Of a stretch of 64,000 bases of DNA, positions 1 through 8,685 are shown one piece after another. Position numbers and translations under genes: made by a program. Below the pieces are notes generated by a model. It saw only the letters and a program-made list of their open reading frames with translations. It searched no databases and had not been told where the DNA came from. Numbering within the stretch: the stretch's first letter is position 1; each line of letters begins with the position of its first letter. Source of the stretch: CAZHGD01 sp964531735 (GTDB lineage: Bacteria; Armatimonadota; UBA10988). Where the stretch lies: assembly GCA_964531735.1 (NCBI GenBank), contig CAZHGD010000001.1, positions 92,247 through 156,246 of the forward strand. The letters are read 5' to 3'.

Positions 1-1898
1 ACGCAGCTCTGCGTCTCGCCGGGCATCAGGTTCAGGTAGTTGCGCATCCGCTTCAGCTCGAGATGGTCGGCGTCGAGCGCCTCGAGCATGAGCAGCCGGC
101 CACTGGGCGCGGTGAACCAGGCCGAACCGTCGGCGGCCACCGGCACGGTGCCGAGCACGCCGCGAAGGTCCCAGCCCGAGTTGACGCCGACGTCACAGCG
201 GTGTGGGTTGGTGTGCCGGCCCTTGGTGTAGACCTCCAGGACCCGCAGGTACTTGACCGCGCCGCGCGGCACGCCGTCGAGGCCGCGGTACACATCCTGA
301 ACCAGCAGGCGACCGGGCGTGTCGGGCGGCACCTGGCGCACCTCGTCGGGCAGCGCCGGTGGCTCGGGCCGCGGGCGGATCGGGATGGGCGCGTAGCACG
401 AGTAGCCCTGGCCGCGGTGGATCAGCTCTTTGTTGCCGTGCTGGTCCTGCAGGTAGAGCCCGAACCCGTCGCGCACGGTGGTGGCGCGCTGGAAGCTGTA
501 GCAGACCAGGTACTGGCCGGCGCTCAACGGGTAGGGCGAGGCGTACCAGCCGGTGGCACTCTCGACGTTGGAGATCGGCGCGATATCCTGCCCGGCGCGC
601 ACGGTGCGCTCGTCGAGCAGCGGACCGCACTCGGGATAGCCCACCTCCGGCGTCAGGTTGACCATGCCGTCCGGCCCTTGCCGGTTGCGGTCGAGGTCGA
701 GCCTCATGATGGGTCCGACGCCGGTGTTGTGGTGGGCGGCGCCGACGGCCAGCACCTGGCGCGTGCCGGGAATCGGCCGGGCCTCGAACAGGGCGATCGG
801 GCCGCGCGAGAAGGTGAACCACTCGCCGAAGGCCAGCTCGGCCCGGCGGCCGTCGGGGTAGACGCTCCACAGCGGCTGCATCACGTTGTACGGCTTCATC
901 ACGTAGTCCCAGCGCGTGTAGAGGATGCGACCGTCGGGCAGGACGGCGGGATAGAACTCGCTGTCCTGCGGTTCGCCGACCCGCCGCAGGTCGCTGCCAT
1001 CGGCGGCCATCGACCAGAGCCCGAAGACGAGCGCCCAGTCGCCGCACTGCACCAGCCGGCCCTGGCGCGACGAGGTGAAGCAGAGGCGCCCGCCGGGCAG
1101 GTAGCACGGCTCAGTGTCTTCGGCGCGGTCGTCGTGAGTCAGTTGCCGCAAGCCCTGACCGTCCAGACCCACTTCCCACAGCTTGTACATGTGGCAGCCG
1201 CCGCCCCGGTACGAGTCGCTGTTGGTCGGGTCGGCCGGGTCATAGCCGGCGTGCCCGCCACCGGACGGGTAGCCCGTCGGCGGCCGGCGCGGCCGCGCGT
1301 AGGGAAACACCACGCGCCGGGCGTCGAACGACAGGTCGGGCCGGCCGATGCCGCCGGCGGCCAGGTCGCCGGTCAGCACTTCGCGCACGGTGCCATCCGG
1401 ACTCAGACCGCTCAGCACGCAGAGGTTGGCGCCGGGGATCTGCGCCTCGCCGACGCGATGGGCGCACTGGTGGTTGAAGTACGGCCACTGCCGCTTGACG
1501 AACAGCAGGCGGTCGAAGTCGAGCCGCGGGTTGCTGAAGGCCAGCTCGCGCACGGCCCAGCGCGCGGACAGGTACAGGGCGAGCCAGGCTGCTCGCGGTG
1601 GGGTGCCGGCGGCGCTCAGGCGCTGGTGCGCGGACTCCACTTCGCGCAGTCGCTCACGGGCGGCGGCCACGGCCGCGGCGGCGCCCAGTTGCCGCAGGTC
1701 GGCAGCCAGCGCTTGCCCACGGTGCAGGACGCCGGTCACCGCGGCGGGCGTGTCGGGCTCCTGGCCGCGGGTGGTGCGTTCCTGCTGCTGCCAATCGGTC
1801 TCAATCTGCGCGCGGGCCGCGGGCGACAGCGTCGCCCCGTAACTAGCGCCGGTGGCCAGCCAGACCAGCAGGCACGGCAGGGCGCGTCGAGTCGGCAC
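1..1898 (-). CDS. HzsA-like PD40 beta-propeller protein, secreted, C-terminus cut by window edge
   Basis: The minus-strand frame opens at a GTG (1896-1898) preceded by a GGAG ribosome site and continues without a stop to the left edge (632 codons seen). The first residues (VPTRRALPCLLVWLATGAS) form a signal peptide. The body holds repeated PD40/TolB-like propeller motifs such as ARPIPGTRQVLAVG and LPDGRILYTRWDYV. These match the propeller of the three-haem protein at 2660-5647, so the two are paralogues. The last visible residues are PGETQSC; in the paralogue the matching PGETLAC opens a CXXCH haem site, so a cytochrome c part probably lies just outside the window. The family resembles the alpha-subunit propeller of hydrazine synthase, but these secreted homologues are common in non-anammox bacteria and the substrate is unknown. 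The plus-strand open frame over this region is a shadow. Confidence 0.85.
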   Translation of the reverse strand, partial: MPTRRALPCLLVWLATGASYGATLSPAARAQIETDWQQQERTTRGQEPDTPAAVTGVLHRGQALAADLRQLGAAAAVAAARERLREVESAHQRLSAAGTPPRAAWLALYLSARWAVRELAFSNPRLDFDRLLFVKRQWPYFNHQCAHRVGEAQIPGANLCVLSGLSPDGTVREVLTGDLAAGGIGRPDLSFDARRVVFPYARPRRPPTGYPSGGGHAGYDPADPTNSDSYRGGGCHMYKLWEVGLDGQGLRQLTHDDRAEDTEPCYLPGGRLCFTSSRQGRLVQCGDWALVFGLWSMAADGSDLRRVGEPQDSEFYPAVLPDGRILYTRWDYVMKPYNVMQPLWSVYPDGRRAELAFGEWFTFSRGPIALFEARPIPGTRQVLAVGAAHHNTGVGPIMRLDLDRNRQGPDGMVNLTPEVGYPECGPLLDERTVRAGQDIAPISNVESATGWYASPYPLSAGQYLVCYSFQRATTVRDGFGLYLQDQHGNKELIHRGQGYSCYAPIPIRPRPEPPALPDEVRQVPPDTPGRLLVQDVYRGLDGVPRGAVKYLRVLEVYTKGRHTNPHRCDVGVNSGWDLRGVLGTVPVAADGSAWFTAPSGRLLMLEALDADHLELKRMRNYLNLMPGETQSC

Positions 1899-2076
1899 CG
1901 CTTCGCTCCGAGGGTTAGCTGTGGGTGTAGCGCCGGCCAGGCGGTGGAGTCAAGAGGCAACCGGCGCCGGGCTGGCCCTTGACCGGACCGGCCGGCCGTA
2001 CTTAGGATGCGTCAACAGCGCCCGCGTAAGGGGTACCGCGCGGTCGGTGAGTACGTTCGCAGCAAGGATCGGCCCG

Positions 2077-2649
2077 ATGGTCATTCGATGGCGGTGGAGT
2101 GTGGCGTGCTGGTTGCTCATCGCGTCGGCGCTGGCGCCGGCGCTCGCGGCGGGCCGGCCGCAGAAAGGCGACCGCGCGCCGGGGTTCGCGTTGCGCGACC
2201 TCAGCGGCGAGACGGTGGCACTCGAGTGCCTGGCCGGCAAGGTGGTCCTGGTCGAGTTCTGGACGAGTTGGTGTCCCGAGTGCCGGACGAGCCTGCCCTA
2301 TGTGCAGCGGCTGGCCCACTCGCCCTGGGCGCAGGCGGGCAAGCTGGTCGTGCTGGGCATCAACGCCGGCGAAGACCACGCCGACGTCACCCGCTACCTG
2401 GAGCAGCAGCGGCATGACTTCCGCGCCCTGCTGGACGGCGACGGCCGTGTCTGCGATGCCTACGGCATTCGCGAGATCCCCCAGTACGTGGTCATCGATC
2501 GGCAGGGCCGCATCTTCACACGGGTCCTCGGCTACGAGGGCAAGAAGACGGCCACTCAGCTCACCACCGCGGTCTACAACGCGTTGCTGAAGGAAGACGA
2601 CCCGCCGGCCGACGACGTGCGAACGGCCTCGAGCCAACCCGAGAGCTGA
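2077..2649 (+). CDS. TlpA/ResA-like thioredoxin-fold protein
   Basis: This 190-residue exported thiol-disulfide oxidoreductase has a signal peptide (residues 1-25, ending ALAPALAAG) and an AhpC/TSA-type thioredoxin fold. The redox motif W-C-P-E-C lies at residues 65-69 (Cys66, Cys69), and the later IREIPQYVV carries the usual cis-proline. ATG 2077 was chosen because AAGGA lies at good spacing and the signal peptide starts there; the upstream extension of the frame looks non-coding. TlpA/ResA proteins reduce apocytochrome c cysteines before haem attachment or serve other periplasmic redox tasks. It sits between two HzsA-like genes, at least one of which has three CXXCH sites, so a role in maturing those cytochromes is a reasonable inference. 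It converges with the gene at 2660 with only 10 bases between stops. Confidence 0.88.
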   Translation: MVIRWRWSVACWLLIASALAPALAAGRPQKGDRAPGFALRDLSGETVALECLAGKVVLVEFWTSWCPECRTSLPYVQRLAHSPWAQAGKLVVLGINAGEDHADVTRYLEQQRHDFRALLDGDGRVCDAYGIREIPQYVVIDRQGRIFTRVLGYEGKKTATQLTTAVYNALLKEDDPPADDVRTASSQPES

Positions 2650-2659
2650 GTGACGGTGC

Positions 2660-5647
2660 CTACGGCCGGTACCAGAGCGACTCCCAGTAGCGCCGGTCGG
2701 TCTCGTAGACATCCAGCGTGTCGCGCGCCAGATCGAACGAGGCCGGCAGAATGCCGAAGCGCTTCATCTCGCGGACGTACTCCGACCGCGGGCGGAAGCC
2801 CGGCATGTCGAAGCGCTTCACCTCGTCGAGCTGGCGCCGACCGGCCTCGCACTGGGCCAGGAGCAGCCGGTAGCCCGGATCGTCGCGGCCGGTGAACACG
2901 GCACTGTCGGTCGCGCCCGGCGCCCGGCAGAGTCCCAGGCCGCCGGCCGCCCGGGCCAGCGGTGCGCGCAAGATCAGCGACAGCTCGGGCCGCGTCAGGT
3001 TGTACACCAGATGCCGGCTGTACTTCAGGCGCCGGTCATTCATGTCCGGGTCCCAGAAGCTGAGGCCGATCTCGTCGGAGAGAGTGCGGGCCACCGGATG
3101 CTGCGCCGGCTGGTGGCACTTCACGCAGCGTCCGGCGTACACCGGCTGCGCTGCGCGGGTTTCGGGCCAGGCGCGGTCGTTGTTCAGCACCTGCTCGTTC
3201 TGGATGTAGCCGCCGATGGTGCCGGTGCCGAGCGCGGCGTAGGTGCCGGGGTAGGGCGCACCCAGGTCGAGCCACAGGCGCACCAGCAGTTGGTCATGCG
3301 CGTCGGCGTTGACGTCGTGGTGGCGGCCAGCGAGCTTATCCACCAACGGCGAGCCGCCGCTGCCGAGGGTGCGCGGCGGGTAGTTGCTGCGCGCGTAGTT
3401 GCGCCCGTCGGCCAACTGCTTGAACACGGTCAGCGTGTAGTAGCTGTGCGAGAACATCGGCCCGCGGTCACCGCTCAGGTCGACGCCGGCCGTCCGCTGC
3501 TCGGCGCTGTGGCAGCGGGCGCAGTGACGGTCGAACACCGGCTGCACGTCGCGCGGGAAGTCGGGCAACGCGGGCACGCCGGCAAAGGGCTCGATGGCAC
3601 TGGCCACCCGCCGATTGGCCGCGCGCGGGGCCGTCTGCCCGCTGAGGCGCGACGCCGTGCGCTCCTCGTGGCAGCCCAGGCAGGCCAGTGTCTCGCCCGG
3701 CTGCACCGTGGTGAAGCTCTGCATGCGCTTCACCGCGCGGCCGTCGGCGTCGAGGGCCACGAAGAACAGGCTGCGGAGCGCCGGGGCCTCGAAGTACGCC
3801 GAGCCATCCGGCTCCACCGGCACTGTGCCCAGCGCGCGCTCCAGTGTGAAGGTGCCTTTGTAGCTCAGCGGGTCCATGCCGCCGGTGAAGTTGATCGGCT
3901 TCGGCAGGCTCTCGGCGATCATCAACCGCTTGATCTCGCCGGGCCGCACGCCGGGCAGGTTGCGGCCGTGGTTGACGTCGGCCAGGTAGAAGCGGCCGGT
4001 CCGCTGCGACAGGTCGGTCCGCGCCGCGGCCACCGGCTCGCGCGGGCGCGCCACCAGCGGGCGCGGCTCGTGCAGCCAGGCGTCACCGTACTCGGCCGGG
4101 AGCTTGAACAGCGGCGAGGTCTGGCCTTTGCCGTTCATCAGCACCAGGCTGCGCTCCTGCGCGCACATGAAGGCCTCTTCACCGAACGCCCAGGGATCGC
4201 GGAAGCTCGAACCGCGGCTGACGTGGCGCAGTGCCCGCGGCGCGTCGGGGCCGAGCCGGGCCCGCAGTGTGGCCAGGTAGCCCGCATGCTCGGTCTGGCC
4301 GTGACCGGGCGAGTTGATCAGCACGACCTGGTCGCTGCCGGGAATCGGCCGGGCGTCGATGAACACGCCGCCGGGCAGCAGATTGCCGTAGTAGACCGCC
4401 TGGTTGGTGCCGTCCGGGTTCATCGTCCAGAGGTGGTGATAGTGGACCTGCGAGCGGTCGACATACTCCCAGCGCATGTAGAGTAGCCGGCCATCGGGCA
4501 ACACCCAGGGCGTGTTGTCGTGCTCCAGGTTGGCCGACAGCGGCCGCATCGCCGAGCCGTCGGCCGCGCAGCGCCAGATGGTGCCCACCTGCGTCAGCCA
4601 GCAGTTGACCCAGCGTTTGGCGCGCGTGGTGACGAACGCGATGCCGCCGTCGGGCAGCCAGCACGGCTCGTAGTCGTCCCAGTCGCCGCTGGTCAACTGC
4701 CGCAGGTCGCTGCCGTCGGCGTTGACCGTGTACAGGTGATAGAACGCGGTGCCGGCCCGCCGGTAGCTGAACAGGATGCGGCGCCCGTCGTAATCGACGC
4801 ACGGGTCGCGCACGCCGCCCTTGGCATCGTCGAGCAGCACGGTCACCTGGCCGGTGTGCGGGTCCAGCTTGCACAGCCGGCCGCCTTGCCGATAGAGCGG
4901 CGCGCGCTCGTTGGTCGAGTAGTAGCCGATGTTGGCGTACCAATGCTCGCCGAGCACCTGCCGCACGGCGAACACAATGGCCGGCACGCCTTTGAGCGGC
5001 CCGGCGCGGAACTCGCTGACCAGGTCGGGTCCGGGCGGCACCACCAGCGGCGGCGGCTCGCGGTTGGTGCCCAACTCCACGTAGTCGTAGATGAGCCAGC
5101 TACCGTCCTTCAGCTCGATGGCCAACTCGTTGTCGCCGGTGCGGATCGCGCCGTCGGGCAGCGCGAACACGAGTGGGGTCGGGCGGCCTTCGCCCTCGGG
5201 CGTGAAGGCGAGTTCCACCAACGGCGCGGTGCTGGGCAGCCGGCGCGTGGCCACTTCCTGCCCGTTGACGCGCACCGTGATGAGGCTCGGTTCCCAGATG
5301 CTCAGCGCGCCGATGATCAGGTGCAGCCCGGCCGGCACCGGCGCGGTGGCGGTGAAGCGGATGGTGAAGATGTGCGGCTGGCCGCCGGCCCACACGTCGC
5401 GCGTGCTGGGGTGGATGTAGGGCCACTCGGCGGGCCTGCTGCGGCCGATGGTGTACACGATCGGCCGCCGATAGGTGGCGGCGTAGGCCGGCCAGCGGTC
5501 GTCCACCAGGCCGAACTCCAGCGGGGAGCCGTCTGGCTGGCCGATGCGGAACAGCGGTTGCGCGCGTTCGGCCGCTGCCATGGGACGCGCGAACACCCAC
5601 AATACTGCAACGGTCCAGCCGGCCAGCCGCGACGATGATCGGGCCAT
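2660..5647 (-). CDS. HzsA-like secreted three-haem c-type cytochrome with propeller
   Basis: This protein is 995 residues with a signal peptide at residues 1-26. Residues about 40-210 form a carbohydrate-binding-like beta-sandwich resembling domain III of rhamnogalacturonan lyases (WPYIHPSTRDVWAGG, then TVRVNGQEV). Residues about 230-560 are a PD40/TolB-like propeller (SDLRQLTSGDWDDYEPCW). The C-terminal part has three haem c sites: CLGCH 656-660, CARCH 709-713 and CVKCH 841-845. The propeller plus cytochrome c part resembles the hydrazine synthase alpha subunit, but family membership does not imply anammox; most homologues in heterotrophs have no known reaction. It is probably periplasmic, and the thioredoxin at 2077 is a plausible maturation partner. 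It is divergent from the lipoprotein at 5834. Confidence 0.88.
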   Translation of the reverse strand: MARSSSRLAGWTVAVLWVFARPMAAAERAQPLFRIGQPDGSPLEFGLVDDRWPAYAATYRRPIVYTIGRSRPAEWPYIHPSTRDVWAGGQPHIFTIRFTATAPVPAGLHLIIGALSIWEPSLITVRVNGQEVATRRLPSTAPLVELAFTPEGEGRPTPLVFALPDGAIRTGDNELAIELKDGSWLIYDYVELGTNREPPPLVVPPGPDLVSEFRAGPLKGVPAIVFAVRQVLGEHWYANIGYYSTNERAPLYRQGGRLCKLDPHTGQVTVLLDDAKGGVRDPCVDYDGRRILFSYRRAGTAFYHLYTVNADGSDLRQLTSGDWDDYEPCWLPDGGIAFVTTRAKRWVNCWLTQVGTIWRCAADGSAMRPLSANLEHDNTPWVLPDGRLLYMRWEYVDRSQVHYHHLWTMNPDGTNQAVYYGNLLPGGVFIDARPIPGSDQVVLINSPGHGQTEHAGYLATLRARLGPDAPRALRHVSRGSSFRDPWAFGEEAFMCAQERSLVLMNGKGQTSPLFKLPAEYGDAWLHEPRPLVARPREPVAAARTDLSQRTGRFYLADVNHGRNLPGVRPGEIKRLMIAESLPKPINFTGGMDPLSYKGTFTLERALGTVPVEPDGSAYFEAPALRSLFFVALDADGRAVKRMQSFTTVQPGETLACLGCHEERTASRLSGQTAPRAANRRVASAIEPFAGVPALPDFPRDVQPVFDRHCARCHSAEQRTAGVDLSGDRGPMFSHSYYTLTVFKQLADGRNYARSNYPPRTLGSGGSPLVDKLAGRHHDVNADAHDQLLVRLWLDLGAPYPGTYAALGTGTIGGYIQNEQVLNNDRAWPETRAAQPVYAGRCVKCHQPAQHPVARTLSDEIGLSFWDPDMNDRRLKYSRHLVYNLTRPELSLILRAPLARAAGGLGLCRAPGATDSAVFTGRDDPGYRLLLAQCEAGRRQLDEVKRFDMPGFRPRSEYVREMKRFGILPASFDLARDTLDVYETDRRYWESLWYRP

Positions 5648-5674
5648 GCGCCTCTCCGTGGCACCGCCGAGGCT

Positions 5675-5703
5675 ATCATACTCGGCGGGCGCTGGTCAGT
5701 GAA
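5675..5703 (-). promoter_or_regulatory. Candidate sigma70-like promoter for the three-haem gene
   Basis: On the minus strand TATGAT (5675-5680) follows a weak -35 TTCACT (5698-5703) at a 17-base spacing, about 28 bases before the ATG at 5647. A 7-base inverted repeat (5665-5671 with 5681-5687) brackets the -10 and could be an operator. This is motif evidence only. Confidence 0.4.
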
Positions 5704-5833
5704 AGCGCTCGCCGGGCCGACGTGTTTGGCCAGGGCAGCCGGGCGGGAACAAACCTGACCGGCAAGCGTGGTGCTCCGCGCGGGCGCCCGACTCGATCGA
5801 GCCGGTGTTGGTTGCGGCCAGGGAGAATGTGGC

Positions 5834-6754
5834 ATGTCGAAGTTCGCGTCGCTGTTGGCAGCCGGCCTGGTGCCGGGATTGGTGGTCCTTTCGGCGTGCG
5901 CCGAGGCCGAGTCGTCGGGGGGCACGGTCATCGGCCACGAGCAGGCCAGTCTGGCCCACCTGAAGAGCATCCCGGAGGCGGCCATTCAGCAGGCCAAGCG
6001 CGACCTGCAGGTGGCCTACGGGCACACCTCGCACGGCAGCCAGTTGGTCTCGGGCATGGCCAAACTCGACGCCTTCATGGGCGGGCGCGGGCTCTACACG
6101 TTCAACGCGACCGGCGCGGGCGGCGCGCTGCACCTGATGGATGGCGCCGGCTACAACGAGCGCGGCGGCCTGGTCGGCGACTGCGGCTGGGCCATCGACG
6201 GAGTGACCGGCCGACTGCGGTTCGAGGACGAGACACGCAAGTTCCTGGGTGCCCCGAACGGTGACGGGCGCGGTTCCAGCCGGCCGGACATGAACGTCAT
6301 CATGTGGTCGTTCTGCGGCCAGATGAGCAGCTTCGAGGTCGAGCGCCAGGTGCGCTGGTACCTCGACGGCATGGCGCGGCTGGACAAGGACTACCCGGGC
6401 GTCACGTTCGTGCGCATGACCGGGCACCTCGACGGCAGCGGCCTGGCGGGCAAGCTGCACCGCAACAACGAGGCGGTGCGCGCGGCCTGTCGCGAGCAGG
6501 GCCGGTGGCTGTACGACTTCGCCGACATCGAGAGCTATGATCCCGACGGCGTCGAAGTGCTCTCAAAGAACGCCACCGACGGGTGCGACTACGCCGGTGG
6601 CCGCAACTGGGCCCGCGACTGGCAGGCGAAGCACCAGGTCGGTCGCGACTGGTACCAGTGCGACGCGGCCCACACGCAGCCGGTCAACGCCAACCGCAAG
6701 GCGTTCGCGGCCTGGGCGCTGTTCGCCAAAATCGCGGCGCGGGCCGGGCGCTGA
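5834..6754 (+). CDS. Conserved lipoprotein of unknown function
   Basis: This is a 306-residue protein. ATG 5834 has GGGAG seven to eight bases upstream and opens a lipoprotein signal with lipobox LSAC (Cys22). The mature part has distinctive motifs: YGHTSHGSQL near the start, GLVGDCGWAIDG, NVIMWSFCGQMS, and a C-terminal CDAAHTQPVNANRKAFA. The repeated G-H/S and D-x-x-H-type motifs recall SGNH-like hydrolases, but I cannot identify a full catalytic set. I recognise it only as a conserved secreted protein of environmental bacteria. The next gene is 72 bases downstream. Confidence 0.8.
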   Translation: MSKFASLLAAGLVPGLVVLSACAEAESSGGTVIGHEQASLAHLKSIPEAAIQQAKRDLQVAYGHTSHGSQLVSGMAKLDAFMGGRGLYTFNATGAGGALHLMDGAGYNERGGLVGDCGWAIDGVTGRLRFEDETRKFLGAPNGDGRGSSRPDMNVIMWSFCGQMSSFEVERQVRWYLDGMARLDKDYPGVTFVRMTGHLDGSGLAGKLHRNNEAVRAACREQGRWLYDFADIESYDPDGVEVLSKNATDGCDYAGGRNWARDWQAKHQVGRDWYQCDAAHTQPVNANRKAFAAWALFAKIAARAGR

Positions 6755-6826
6755 GGAAGGCCGGCGCGCCGCGATGCCGAACTGCTCTGCGCCGCCGCTC
6801 GGCGCGGGAGCAGAACCACGAACACG

Positions 6827-7933
6827 ATGGGTGACGGACTGGACCTGCGGCGCTTACAAGCGTGGCCGCTGGCCCAGCGGCGCAACTTGGCTCGACTCGA
6901 CGACGTCCTGATCGCCCCGGCGTCGCCGCCGCCGCCGGTGCCCGATCCGGTGGCCGCCGCGGTGGCGCGCTGCGCCACCGACATCCGCGCGGCCCGCGAG
7001 CGGGGCGCCGGCGTGCTGCTCATCTATGGCGCGCATCTCATCCGCAACGGCGCCGGCCGCTTGCTGGCGGGGCTGATGGAGGGCGGCTGGTTGACCCACC
7101 TGGCGACCAACGGCGCCGGCTCCATCCACGACTGGGAGTTCGCCTACCAGGCGCAGACCTCCGAGAGCGTGCGCGACAACGTGGCCACCGGCACCTTCGG
7201 CACCTGGCGGGAGACCGGCAACGCCATCAACTTGTCGTTGCTGGTGGGTGGAGCGCGTGGCGACGGCTATGGTCGCTCACTCGGTCGCTTCATCACCGAA
7301 GACGGCGTCGAGGTGCCGTCGGCCGACGAGCTGCGCGCGCGGCTGCGCGAACTGGACGACGCCGACCCGCTGTTCGCCGCCACCGCCGAGTTGCTGGTCG
7401 CCGTGCAGCGCCACGAACTGGCGCCCGGCCGCCACGCGGTGGCGCATCGCTGGAAGGCGTCATCGGTGGCCGGCGAGGCGTTCCGCCAGGGCGTGCCGTG
7501 GACCGTGCATCCCGGCATCGGCTACGACATCATCGCCTGCCACCCCTGGTACACCGGCGCCGCGGTGGGTCGGGCCGCGGCCCTCGACTTCGCCGGGTTC
7601 TGCGCCACGGTCGACACGCTCGACGGCGGCGTGGTGCTGTCGATCGGCACGGCCATCATGGGTCCGCAGGTCTTCGAGAAGAGCCTGAGCTGCGTCAACA
7701 ACCTGCGCCTGCGCGACGGGCGGCCGGTGGTGAGCGGGCACAGCCTCTACGTGGTCGACCTGCAGGACGGCGGCAACTGGGACTGGACGACCGGTGAGCC
7801 GCCGAAGGACAGCGCGGCGTACTACCTGCGGTTCTGCAAGAGCTACAGTCGCATGGGTGGCGCGATGCACTACGTGCAGGCCGACAACGCCACGTTTGTG
7901 CATCACCTGCGCCATGTGTTACAGAGCGGGTAG
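6827..7933 (+). CDS. Deoxyhypusine synthase-like protein
   Basis: The 368-residue cytoplasmic protein has the core block GAHLIRNGAGRLL...GWLTHLATNGAGSIHDWEFA, which closely follows the NAD-binding core of deoxyhypusine synthase (Gly-Ala-His-Leu-Ile then Thr-Asn-Gly-Ala-Gly-Ser-Ile-His-Asp). In eukaryotes and archaea that enzyme transfers aminobutyl from spermidine to a lysine of eIF5A. Bacteria have no eIF5A, and bacterial members are proposed to act on polyamines (homospermidine-type chemistry) or have no known role. A late conserved region GTAIMGPQVFEKSLSCVNN is present, but I cannot assign the catalytic lysine with confidence. The ribosome site before ATG 6827 is weak (GGGAG rather far upstream). 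No polyamine gene is adjacent. Confidence 0.8.
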   Translation: MGDGLDLRRLQAWPLAQRRNLARLDDVLIAPASPPPPVPDPVAAAVARCATDIRAARERGAGVLLIYGAHLIRNGAGRLLAGLMEGGWLTHLATNGAGSIHDWEFAYQAQTSESVRDNVATGTFGTWRETGNAINLSLLVGGARGDGYGRSLGRFITEDGVEVPSADELRARLRELDDADPLFAATAELLVAVQRHELAPGRHAVAHRWKASSVAGEAFRQGVPWTVHPGIGYDIIACHPWYTGAAVGRAAALDFAGFCATVDTLDGGVVLSIGTAIMGPQVFEKSLSCVNNLRLRDGRPVVSGHSLYVVDLQDGGNWDWTTGEPPKDSAAYYLRFCKSYSRMGGAMHYVQADNATFVHHLRHVLQSG

Positions 7934-8050
7934 GGACGCCAGGACGACGCATGCCATCGGCGGGCGTCACAGCCCCGACCCGGGCTGAGCCACGTTGGCC
8001 GGACCGTCGGTGTGCCGGACCAGTTGCGAAACCCAAGCAGAGGAGTGCGG

Positions 8051-8623
8051 ATGATGCAGAGCAAGCGTGTGGTCCTCATGACCGGGCTGTTGGCGATGGC
8101 GGTCGGGTTGCTGACCGTGCAGGCGGCCTGGGCCGAAGGCGCCTTCGAGAAGGCCAAGTGGGTCTGGTACGACGAAGGTGATCCGGTCACCGAAGCGCCG
8201 GCCGAGGCGCGGTTCTTCCTGCGCAGCTTCGACGTGGCCGACAAGCCGATCAAGAAGGCGACGCTGACCATCACCTGCGACAACAAGTACACCGTCTACC
8301 TCAACGGCAAGATGGTCGGCGACGGTAGCGACTGGCAGAGGGCCCAGGGCTACGACGTCAAGGACAAGCTGGCCAAGGGCGCCAACGTGCTGGCCGTGCA
8401 AGGCACTAACGAAGACGGTCCGGCCGGGCTGATCGCGGCGCTGAAGATCGAGTTCGAGCAAGGCGACCCGCAGGTTGTGGCGACCGACAAGGACTGGAAG
8501 GCGCACAACAAAGAGGTCAAGGACTGGGAGAAGCCGGGCTTCGACGCCAAGGACTTCAAGCCGGTCAAGGTCATGGGCGACTTCGGCATGGATCCGTGGG
8601 GGACCCAGGTCGAGCTGCCGTAG
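8051..8623 (+). CDS. Small secreted jelly-roll protein (rhamnosidase N-domain-like)
   Basis: The 190-residue protein starts at the ATG-ATG pair (first ATG 8051) behind GAGGAG; an in-frame upstream ATG at 8012 lacks a ribosome site. The signal peptide ends in VQAAWAEG. The mature part (KAKWVWYDEGDP, ARFFLRSFDV, ADKPIKKATLTITCDNKYTV with YLNGKMVGDGSDW) matches the N-terminal beta-sandwich that precedes many alpha-L-rhamnosidases and related planctomycete-type proteins. Here it stands alone without a catalytic domain. It may be a sugar- or surface-binding protein; this is inference. A strong hairpin follows the stop. Confidence 0.8.
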   Translation: MMQSKRVVLMTGLLAMAVGLLTVQAAWAEGAFEKAKWVWYDEGDPVTEAPAEARFFLRSFDVADKPIKKATLTITCDNKYTVYLNGKMVGDGSDWQRAQGYDVKDKLAKGANVLAVQGTNEDGPAGLIAALKIEFEQGDPQVVATDKDWKAHNKEVKDWEKPGFDAKDFKPVKVMGDFGMDPWGTQVELP

Positions 8624-8634
8624 CGAACGTTGAC

Positions 8635-8667
8635 GGCGGGGCCCGGCTGCCATGGCCGGGCCCCGCC
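8635..8667 (+). terminator. GC-rich terminator-like hairpin
   Basis: Perfect 13-base inverted repeat (8635-8647 with 8655-8667) and 7-base loop, 11 bases after the stop at 8623. No T-tract follows. Confidence 0.65.
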
Positions 8668-8685
8668 ATCGAGCGGGTCAGCACG

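Noticed and set aside
63..1982. Long plus-strand open frame over the first gene
   Set aside because: It is antisense to the HzsA-like gene; its composition lacks domains while the minus frame has a signal peptide, GGAG site and clear paralogue.
2660..5647. Evidence for anammox metabolism
   Set aside because: HzsA-like propeller-cytochromes are widespread outside anammox bacteria, and no HzsB/C or other anammox gene is present in the window.
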